IMG/VR virus record: IMGVR_UViG_3300032215_000682
Span: 1-64,000 of that record
Origin: a virus
DNA length: 64,000 bases
Strand: one strand, 5' to 3'
The notes under the pieces are model-generated. The model saw only the letters and a program-made list of their open reading frames with translations. It did no database searches and was not told the origin of the DNA. A program made the translations under genes and the position numbers. Of this stretch, positions 32,349 to 44,300 are shown piece after piece; positions within the stretch are counted from its first letter, which is position 1, and the number at the start of each line of letters is the position of its first letter.

Positions 32349-35300
32349 TTAAAAAGGAACAACACATCCAGGATTTTCTTCCTCTTCTATATTTTCATTA
32401 GTTTTCTCTTCTGGAAGAATATCTTCATTATTAGAAATATTTTCTTGGTCTATGTCATCTTCTATTTCTAAATTAGGAATTTTTGTTTTATCATTATCAT
32501 ATTTACTATTTAATTCTTCAATTTTTACATCACTATCTTCAACTTTAAGAGAAGATATTACAATGGCAATATTTTTAGGTCTTGTTAAAGCTGTATAAAT
32601 ACTTTCAGATTTTTCTTTATTGGAAATAGGCCCAACAGACATAATATCTTTTTCATCCACTACCACTATATCATAAGTACTACCTTGTGATTTGTGAGAA
32701 GTGATGGCATATCCATAATCTATTTTAGCATATTTGTTTTTAAATCCCCAAGCTTCTTCTAAAGCATTTCTATATTCAGGAGAACCTTTTAAAGCAAAAG
32801 CTCTTTTAAACTTCTGAGAAACTAATTCTGCATATTTTTCTTTATCTTTTGACATTATAACATCTATTTCTCTAGGTACATCTTCTAATAATATTATAGC
32901 AGAAACATAAGAAAGGTCATATCCATCTCTTTTAGGTAAAGATACAGTACTTATTTGACTCTCAAAAGAATTTTCTATATCTCCATAAGCGTCATTAAAA
33001 ATTATAAGTTCATTAGGATTGTATTCAGGACTATTTACACCAAATATAGAATCATGAACAAATTTATTAATACTTTGTCTAGTATTATTTTTATATGTCA
33101 CTACTTTAATGTGATTTGGATTATTAGTGTTTATAGCTTCTTTAAAACTCTCTAAAACATCTTGTTTAATATCATTAAAACTATTAGTGAAGATTAAAGC
33201 TCCTTTATCAGAGATAATATTTTTTCTTTCTTTTGCAGGATTTTCATCTGGAGTGTTTTTTTGAGAATTTTCCCAAAAATGGTCTGCAAATGGAAGTATT
33301 GGAGAATCTTCTCCCTGTCTTACTCTTTCTAATAATTTACTCTTATTTTTCCCTTCAAAAACAGGAGACTTTTTACTAAGAAGTTCTTTTTTATCTTTAT
33401 AATAAGAATTTTCAACAGTTCTTATTGGAGGAAGTTGACCCACATCTCCTAAAAATATCACTTTACTATTCTTAGATTTTTTTTCAAATATAAGTTCCAT
33501 AGCTTGTTCATTAATCATAGAAGCTTCATCTATAATAATAATATCAGCATTTTCAATAGGAACAGATTTTCCTTTCTGAGGAGCTTCAAATATTCCATTT
33601 TCTAAATTCATAGATTGTCCTAATAAAGAAGCAATACTTTCAAATCTAGCAAATATTTTACTTTTTCTAAATTTTTCCCTAATAACAGATTTAGCTTTAT
33701 GAGAAAGAGCTGCTACATATGTTGCACTATTAGGAAATTCTCTCACTATTTGTTCAGCTATTGTAGTTTTACCTGTACCTGCTTTTCCTTCAATGACATA
33801 ATATTCTTTAGGATTTCCATTTTTAATAAAATCAATTGCTCCTTTTACAGCTATTTCTTGCTCTGGATTTAATTTTACATTATTAACAGGAGTAGCATTC
33901 TTAGTTTCTTCTATATATTTCTGTTCTTGAGATTTAATTTCTATTTTAACAGGAGTTTTAAGTCTATAAGCTTCATCAGGATAAGTGTGTACAGTAATCT
34001 TCTTACCATCTTGTGTTACAGTTTTAATAAGTCCCAACCCTCTTTTCACTTTAGGTTTGATTATCTGAGCATTATTAGGAACAAAATACTTATCATACCA
34101 TTCTTCTAAAGCTCCATTATTTTCAACAATTTCTTTCATTAATGGTAACACTTTCTCTATTTCATTAGAAATCTGTTCTGTAGGAAGAAGGTTAGTCATA
34201 TATAAAGGACTCTTTTGTAGTCCAGATTGTATAAAAGCAAATGATATGTAGTCTTTAAAGAATTCTCTTACCTCTAAATTATCATCAAGTAGTCCTTTTT
34301 TAATTTCATCAATAGCAAGATTGACATCATTAGTTTCTCTAATTTCTGATTTAAGTTTTAGATTTACAATATCTTTTCTTAATGTTGATGTATTTCCTAC
34401 AAGATTTTTTAAAATAGAATATTTTTTAATTAATTCTGGTTGATCCTTTAATAGAGTGTTAAGTCTATTTATCATCTCCCCATTAAATTGTGGTCTAATA
34501 GTTTGAAAACTATTACCAAAAGCATTATAAGCATATCCTATTAAATCATTCTTAAATCTGGATTCAAACACTTCTTTATTTCCAAAAGAAGCATCATTAA
34601 TTTTAGACAATAGAAATTCATTCACTTGAGGAAGTTCTACAAGTTTAAAAAACTTTGTAAAATTCTTCTTAACAAAATCATTCATATCTAACATAGAAAT
34701 AACAGAATCTTTTTTAATAGCTTCTATTCCTTCTTTATTAAATATATTTTTAGATAGCACTTGTTGATATAATTCTTCTTTTTCAAAAGCTGCAAACACA
34801 CTACTTAAATTAGCTGTATCAAAATCTAAAGCACTTGTTAATTCTCTCAATCCTTGTGCTTGTTGCTCAAGTTCTATATAATGTTCTAAATAAGCTCTTT
34901 GTGTCTTATTACTACTTTTAGAAATGTTTTCTTTTAATGTTTCTTCATTGTATATATCAGAAGATTGTACAATAGCTTCTTTAACAGGAAATTTAGCTTG
35001 TAATATTTCTTTAATTTTTTTGTCAGTAAAATTATTATTTTGATATAAGCTATTTAACAATTTACCCATTTGAAAATTCTTTAACTTCTTTAAAGCTAAA
35101 TATTCTCTAATAATAGACTGATTTACTAAATAAATAGCCTCTCTAATAGGAACACCTGCATGATTTAAATATAGCAATGTTGGTGTAGCTTCAAATGTAG
35201 CACCTAAATCAAACACCCAAGCATCTTTAGCAACATCCACAAAACCATTCATAAATTGTGAAATGATTTCAGATATTTTATATTCTCCATTAGCATCATA

Positions 35301-38300
35301 TTCTTTAGCTAGAGATATATTTTTATATGGGCCATTTTGTATAAAATTATGTTTTAATAATATTTTATTTTCTACTCTTCCATCTGCATATTTAAAAAAA
35401 TTATTTAAAAACACATTATGTTGTTTAAAAAGTTGACTAAATGTATTATTCTTAGCAGCTATTCCTAATGATTTTTTACCCACTAAATTAGCTTCAAATT
35501 GATTAATTTGTGTACTATAATCAAATAATGTAGAATAACCCACTTTTTCTCCTCTTCCTACAATTTTTTTTATTTCATCAGCTAATGGTTTTAGGACAGA
35601 TGTACTATTAGGAGTGATTAAAGATTCAAACATTTCAGGTTGCTCCAAACTTTCTGAAAGCAAACTTATCATTTCATTTTGAAGAATAGATTTTTTATTA
35701 GTACTTGGTAAATCTTTTGTATATTCTTCAATTCCTTTGTCTAACACTTGTTTTAAAGCTGTTATTTTAACATGTATTGCATCACTTTTATCTCTAATGC
35801 TGCTAAAATGTTCATAAAGTTCTATAATATATTTTTCTATTTGCTCATCTCTTTCTTTTTTATTTTCAGCAGACTCTAATATATCTCTTACATCTTGTCT
35901 AACAAATCCAGGAAAACTTTCCAACACTCTATCATTTATTTTTTCACCAGAGCTTTTTTTATTAAATCTTGGTAATTTTCCATCCTCTTTAAAATTAGGA
36001 ATGTACATTGACACTTTATCAATATCAAAGTCAGATCCTGCAATTGCTGTAATTTCGCTAGGAAAAACAATTAAAGAACCTGTAGAAGCTGGAAGAAATT
36101 CTTGAACAATACAATTAAGCATAGAGTTAGCTCCTTGTACAGGAATCCTAACACCCACCATTGTTAATTCAGCTTCATGTTCTTTCACCCATTCTTCATC
36201 TTTTAATAGTTGATTTAAAGCTATTAAAGCTTTTCCTTCATCTATCTCATCAACTAACTTTAATAAAGGTTTAAATTTATTAATGCTCACCTTCACTTGC
36301 ATTTTAGAGACATATTTCTCTCCATTTTCTCTTTCTTTTATTTCATAAAGCTTTAATGTACTATCTTTGTCCCATCCTGTAAATGCTGTTTGAACAAAAT
36401 TATCACCATTAAGTTTATTTTTTATCAGCCTATTATTTACAATAGAAAGAAGAATATTAGTGATTTGTTGTCTAGCTAATGATGAATCAAGAGAATACAC
36501 TAAATTACCTTCATTGTCTGTTCTAATGAAGTCTTGTATATTATCAGGAACATCTTTAGTTTTAAATTCTTTTTGTAATAAAGAAGCAAGAGCTTTAAAA
36601 TTAATTGGCTCATTTTCACCTCTTATTCCAAGTTCTTTTCTTACTTTTTTAAGTTCTATATCAACTAATTGTTGTCTAGCAGCATTATATTTAGCAGAAA
36701 TAGCACCAATCTTTTCAGAAATAGGCTTACCTTCAGCAAACATATCTACATTAAACAATTTATTAAACTGTGTAGCAAATATAATATTAGGTTTCACTTT
36801 AGGCTCAATATACACTTGCTCTTTAAGATAGTGAAAATACTTATCATTTGTTAAATATGGCACTTCTCTATTCTCAAAATTCTCATATTCTCCATTATTT
36901 TGTAAAGCAGCTTTTTTACTACCACTTTCAAATATTCCATATCCTATATTTTCTTTAACAAGTTTATCATTAAATCCTTCTAATGGTTTACCTTTAATAG
37001 CTGTAGGTATCATAGGAATAAGAGCAAATTTATCAAATGCATCTATTCTCATCTCTTGTCCAAAATGTTGCTCTGTATTAGCTATTGTGCCTGAATACTG
37101 AGCCTTAATAGGAACAAAGTAATACAATTCATCATTAGATAGTTCAATGCCCTTAGCAGCCTTTATATAAGCTTTTTCAGCAAGGTCATTCCATTGTCCA
37201 ATTATAATTTTAAAATTTCTATAAAAGTCTAATGTACACAAACCAAGAGCATCTGTTTCATTTACTTCTTTAAAAGCTTTTAATGTATTGAATATATTAA
37301 ATGGAGCATCTTTGAGAGCTTCTTTAGCTTCATCTATGTCCATATTAATTAATTCTTCAGCATTCAATTCTTTTCCAGAATTTTTAATAACAGTGTTTAA
37401 ATAATCTTTTAAATAATTAGAAATTATCTCTCTGTCTTTTAATACAACAGACTTATAGAATTCTTCTACTTGTGATTTTTTATTAAACAAATGTTGTTCT
37501 TGCTCTCTGCCTGTAGCATTTAAATAATATTTAATAATAGGAGACATTACACTAAAATCTCCTGTAGCAGAATCAGCACTAAGCCTTTTATGTACATCTT
37601 CTGGAGATTTAAATTGTGTTACATCACCATTTATAAACATCATTTGTTCATAATTGTAAATATAATTACTTACAACAAAAGCATTAAGAGCATCTGAATA
37701 AGAAAGTCCTTTAGTATCTTTAATACCTATTTCATCAGAAAGGAAATTTCCTTTATTTGTAATTCCTTGTCTAATTTTATCCTTTAATACTTCCACCCTA
37801 TCTTTAAAGAATTTTTCTAAATAAAGCTTAATATCAATATCTTTAAATATATCATCAACATTATTATTAATATTTTCTAATATTTGTTGTTTAATTTCTT
37901 CAGGAAGAATATCTGTAAACATTCTAAATCCATTTCCTGTTTTGTCATATTTAGCAATAGTTATTCCTTTTTCTTCTTTAGCTTTTAAATATATTTTATT
38001 ATACCTTTGAATTTCAAGAATTGTGCCTTTTAAATAATCTTCAAATATATATTGAACAGGAGAAGGTATTAATTCACCATCAAATTCACTAATAGCAACA
38101 GGGTAATTACTGTTAGTGGTGTTATACTTAATTTGTGTACCAAAAGCACTTCCTTTATCACCATATCTCATATGCTCTACAATATTATTTGCAAAGAATG
38201 AGTTTATGTCATAGAATATTTTATCTACACTAAATAAGTCTGTAGTTTTATTACCAACAGTGTCTCTATCAGTTTTAGTTTTAAATCCTCCAATATCTAT

Positions 38301-41300
38301 TAATTCAATTTCAGAATTTCTTCTTTTTCCAAATTCTTCACCTTTTATAATAGAACCATCTTCATTTCTTATTTGAAACAAGGAATTCATCCAAAGTGTA
38401 TAATATAATGTAGGAGAAGCTTCAACAGAATACTCTGGAAAAACTTTAATAAAATCATCTAAATGAGGATATTTTTCTTTATTATTAATTTCAGCATATA
38501 TAAGGCTAGTTTTACTAAATTGAGAATATTGTGATTTCATATCTCCACTAGGAAGCATAGCCATATCTTCTTGCCATTCATTTGTAGCATCTACTTCTAT
38601 TTGTAATAAAGCATCAATATTTGTAGCTTCTGATTTATATTTAAATTCTTTAATTACACTAGCTACACCACTAATATCTTTAATAGGAGATGTTATTTTT
38701 TCACCATAGCTATTAAGATGGTTCATTCCATTGAATATTTGATTCAATGTATCTCTATTATCTGTAATTAAATCATTAAAAGCTTTAGAATTAATTGTAA
38801 CATCACTAAGATCTATACCTAAAGATTTAATAAAAGCAATTCTTGTAGCCTTATCTTTCTTTAAATATGTAACACCATCTTTAACAACACCAAAATCTTT
38901 ATTAACAGAAGCAACATCAAGAACATTTTCTCCAATATTATTTTTAATTATATAAGAAGATTCTTCTATTGTTTTAAAATTAGCTGTATAATATGCTCCT
39001 AATTTATCAATAGCTTTTGTAGCAGATTTAGTGTTATAAAACCCAAACCCTCCTTTAGTGACATCATATACACCTTCATATAAATCAATTTTAGGTTTAG
39101 AAAAAGCTTGTATAAAGGATTGTAAAAGGCTTATTTGTTTAATATTAAAATCTGGATAATTTTCTAATTTAGGAAGTCTTTGTGTGCCATCTTTATCATT
39201 ATTAACCAATTGCTTATACTCTGGATATGTATTTCCAAGTTTAACAATAACATCATACATTTCAACAGGATCTGTTATTCCTTGTGTTTGAGATTGTAGT
39301 CTATACCATGTAGTGCTTAATGGAAGAAGCTTTGGAAATCCAAATTCATTTAATTCTCCTCTACTAAGAGTACTCATTAAAAATACAATTTGCTTAGAAG
39401 CTTGTTTAATTGCTGATTTTTTATTCTTTTCAGCCCATTCTACAGCACCATCTCTTGAAGTTATTTCTTCTTCATCTATTTCTTCCTCTGTTTTAATACC
39501 ACTAAATATTGATGAATTCTCAATATAAGTTTTCTCAAACCCAAGCTTACCATTAAAATTATCATATAGAAATTGTAATTTATCTTGTTGTTCTTGAGGA
39601 AGTGTTTTTGATTCTAGTTTTTCTTGAATGCTAAGCCTAGCTATTTCATATAAACCATCAAAGTTTTTCTTTTTATCTTTCTCATCTGCTGTAAATAAAA
39701 CAAACATCTTACCCCTTCTTTCTAAACCAGAAGTTATAATAGAATCAATTGTGTTAATATAATTATTTACATCTACACTACCTATAATAGTACCATCTTC
39801 AGCAGTGTAAGCTTTATTAAGCTTTCCAAATAATGCATTATCTAATGAAGGAACATTATTAAAATTTCCTTTATATAATTGTTTATAAACATTCTTAATA
39901 GCATCAGGACTTATTAATTCCTTAATGAAATTCCACATTTTTTGAAATATTGTCTGCTTAGACAAATCTTTATCAAAATACATTGTTCCATTAGAATCAG
40001 CATATTCCTCAAAATTATCACCTAGCACTTCCTCAGCTTCTCTATTTGTTAATTGAGAATATGATTTAGAAACTAAATTTCCAGATTCATTAATAACATC
40101 TACAACACCAGATTTCTTTCTTAATTCATTATATAAATTAGTTTTTTGTCTTTTTGTTAAGAATAATTGTGAAAATCCATGATAGGCTTCATGATATAAC
40201 ATTCTTGGTGTAGCAGTGTTATATAATGTAACAACATTATTAAAGAATGTTGCATGAGCACCGCTATTAACAATATTGATAAAGTGATTTAAATCAATGT
40301 ATTTAGAAAGAGGAGAATTACTCCACCAATTTTTTACATCATTCCATTCTGTTTTAGAAAATTTAGATTCTAGTTTTCTATCTTTATTTAAAGTATCAAA
40401 TATATCATCTATACTTTTCTCAGGTTTTTGTTTAATTTCTTGCTTAACCTCTTGTTTTGTTTCAGGAACAATGTTTGAATTATCCAACATCATGTAAGTG
40501 CCTGGAAAAGCTTGTACACCATTTTCAGCAAGTGTGTTAGAATCTTTATTATCATTTACATCCTGATAAATTTCTGTATTATCTATTATGAATTTCTCAT
40601 AATTTGCAGGTGTAAAACTAAGCTTTCCCTCTGTAAATATAGGAATATTAAAATTCTCAATATTTTCAGGAGATTTTATATTTAATTTCTTTTGTCCTAA
40701 AGCATGTTCTAAAGCTGTTTTAAATGCTTCAGAATTATTTTCAGAGATATTAAAATAATAAAAATCACCAACAGCTTTTACATTTTCTATATTAGAAACA
40801 GAATATCCATCAAAAAAACTTTTATTAATTTTAAAAGCTTCTCCATTTTTATTCTTAATTAGATTAATAGAAGCATCATCAAAATATACATATCTATCTA
40901 AATAAGCTTTTCTAGCTTCAAATGTATTTAATGTTTTACTAACATTATTTTCTGTTCCTATTTTAATAAGAGCATCAATAAAGCCTTGCAATTGAACATT
41001 AGCTAAATAAGGTCTTGAAATAGGGAAATTAAATCCATATTTACTATCTGTTAAATAAGATTGTCCTTCAACTCTATCAACAGAAGGTGTTGTACTAACA
41101 AATAATTTTAAATCAGGAAGTGTGTATTCAGCTTGTTCTAATTTTCCATTTAAATTTTTAATAAATGATGATGTAGAAATAGGCTCTGTTACAAACTTTG
41201 TAACAATTCCCATCCCCATTCTTTGAATACTAATAAGAGAAATAGGTGGATTTTTTCTCAAAGCCTCTAAATCTTCTAATGACTGTCTATATGTTGCAGC

Positions 41301-44300
41301 ATCTTCTTCTTTTTCATCAATATCTTTTCTTTTAAAACCTATTGTATTAGTTTTTTTATCATACACTTCTGTAGCAGATCCTGTTATTTTACCATTAGTA
41401 TCTTTATAAATTGTAGGAACATTGTGTATAGAGGGAATTCCTCCTTCTATAACAACATTTCCTTTTTCATTAAAATAAACAATTTGACCAGCATTATCTA
41501 CTAGAACAAGTTTAACATGAGTGTTTTTTTCTTCAATAGCATCTATTTCTTCTTTAGTTTTTGTATCATAACCATTTTCTTTCCAATAGTTATAATCATT
41601 TTCAAATAAGTCTTTAATAGCTTCAAGTCCTCCTAATCTTTCAATTAATTGAGAAGGTCTAAGCACTAACACTTTAAAATCATTAATAGTTTCTTTATTA
41701 ATTATCTGTTTTAAGCTATTCTGAGCTGTTTTAAATGCTTTGTCAACTGTTGTAGTGCCTTTTAGAAACAAATTGCCTACAGAGGTTCCTATGCTATGTA
41801 AAACAGAAGCAGGTACAGGTGGTGGTAATACTTTTTCAACATCATCAATATCAACATCAATTTCATTAGGAATATTTTCTGAATGTAATTCATTTATTCC
41901 TTTTTGTATTTCTATGTCATTATTTATTAATTCTTCAGCACTTACATCACCTTCTTCAGCTTTTGTATTAATATCTTCTATTTCTTTTTGAGAATACACT
42001 TTTTTAAATGGAGAAAGTTCTTTTACAGGTATATTATTTAATACATGTTCACCATCTACTAATGTTACAACATTATCAACAGGAAGAGAACCTAATTTAT
42101 AAGCATTTCCTTTATATTGAACATCATCATTTACTTTTAAGTTTTTAACAAACTCTTCTTTATTAATATTTCCTTCTAAAGGAATATCACTTCTTGATTC
42201 AATATTTTTAATAGCAGCTTCAATTTGAGCTTTTTGATGATCTTCTAATACTACACCAGATTCTCTTATTCTTTTTTCAAAATCTTCTAAAACTTGAATA
42301 GCATTGTCTTCCTTTTCTTGAGGTGTTCCTTCTTTAGCATAAATAGCCTCAGCTTGTTTAATAGCTTCATCAATATTTAAAGCAGCTTTTTTCTCTTGTT
42401 CTATTTCTAATTTTCTATTTTCTAATTTAGTTTTGATTTCATCTAAATTTTTTAAATACTCTTTAGAAATATTAGGAATATTACCTTCAGATTTTATAGC
42501 ATTTAATCCCTTGTCAAGTTCTGATGGGTCATTTATCTTTTTAATATTTGCATCAGAATATTCTTTATTAAATACTTCTAATGAAGATTTTGTATAATCA
42601 TTAGGAATTGTTTCTTCTTGAGCTTTTGCTATAGTTTCTTCAGAAGTGGGTATATTAGCAGCTTCTTCTTGATATTCTGCTTGTTTTTCTTCATTTTTAG
42701 TTAATAGAACAGCTTCACCAAGATTTTCTCTCTTGATTTCATTTTGAAATATCTCAAATTTTCTAGACTCTTTAACAGAATCAGAAAGATGTGGCATACT
42801 ATCTATTAAAGTATTCCAAGATTCATTTCTATCAAATATTTCTTTATATACATCCACTAATTTATTTCTTCTATCAGCTTCTTCTTTAGTTATAAAACCT
42901 TTTTCCACCATATCATCTATATTACTTTTATAAATGCTAGGAGACATTCCCACTCTATATTGACTATATTGAAGTTGTGTATTATTATTTTTCATTCCTA
43001 ATACACCTTCTAATGTAGATTGTGGAAGCATTGTTGCTATAGTTTGTAAAGCTGTATTAACAATGTTTTCTAATGTAAGAGGATCTGTATTTTGATAATC
43101 TTTTTTATAATTAGCTTGAGCATATTTAGTAGCAAAATGATTCATAAAAAGTCCCATTTCTTCTTCTAAAGTTTCTGCACCACTAGTTTTTAGAAATCCT
43201 TTTGCAAATTGTTTAAGAGCATCTCTATCTGTTTTATATAAAAATTTATATAATAGTGGAGCTGCTTCCTTACTTGTAATACTTTCTAATGTTCTTTCAA
43301 TAGCTTTTCTAAATACAGCATCATCTGTAAGTTTTATCAAATCATGTATCTCACCACCAGCAATAGCTAATTTAGTGTTTACTAAAGCATCTACACCTAT
43401 TCTTTCTGTAAGTCCTTCTATACCAGCTCTAACAGCTCCAAGCTTTGTAGATTGATTTAATGTAAGTCCTTTATCAAGTTCTTGTTTAATCATTTCAGGC
43501 CCAAATAAATATACAGAAGGAAGTATAAATCCTGTTGTTGTTCCTATAGCATATTTTGTAGCTTGTAATGTTCCAAGTTCTGCATATTGTGCAGCTTTAA
43601 CAAAAGCATTTGTACCTTCTTTAGCTAATAAACCTTCTTGATATTTTATTGTATTTCCTAATAAAGCTTCTTCAAGTCCTTCTCCTGCAAGTCCTGGTGT
43701 ACCTATTAACACCATATCAAGTCCTACATTACCTATTTGATATAACCAACCAGCAACATCTACTTTAGGCATCAATGTTCCAGCTTTCCATTTAACAGAT
43801 TCTAATTGAGAAAGATTAACTTTCTGACCATTTCTAGTAGTTTGGAGTTCTTGTGTATCTTCACCAGTATTCCATAATGATAATAATGCAGCTTCTTTAT
43901 AAGATGCTTTTCTACCATCATTTAATGTAATAGTGCCATCTTTACTAAAATCTGTAAAACCATTTGTTGCAGCAGCATAAGCTCCCCAAAATCCTGAATC
44001 TTTTTTTAGCATTAAAGCTTTACCTCCTAATAAAGAAAGAGCACCAAGTCCCACTTTACTAGCCCAATTAGAGTTTTCCCACATATTATTTAAATAATCT
44101 TGATGGGCTTCATAATGTGTTAAATCAGGAATTTCTTTTTTAATAACATCATCTACTCTTTTTATATATTTATTTTCTTCTTCAATTTTACTTTGAAGAT
44201 TTATTTTCATTTTAGTAAGGTCTGCATATTGTTGTTTACCTTCATCAGATAATTTGTTTACAGGATCTTTTAATAAAACATCAAACTGTTTTAATTGTTT

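Noticed and set aside
36460-36831. 123-aa plus-strand frame inside the RNA polymerase gene
   Set aside because: Antisense to strong coding sequence, no upstream signal, low-complexity Ser/Leu/Ile composition.
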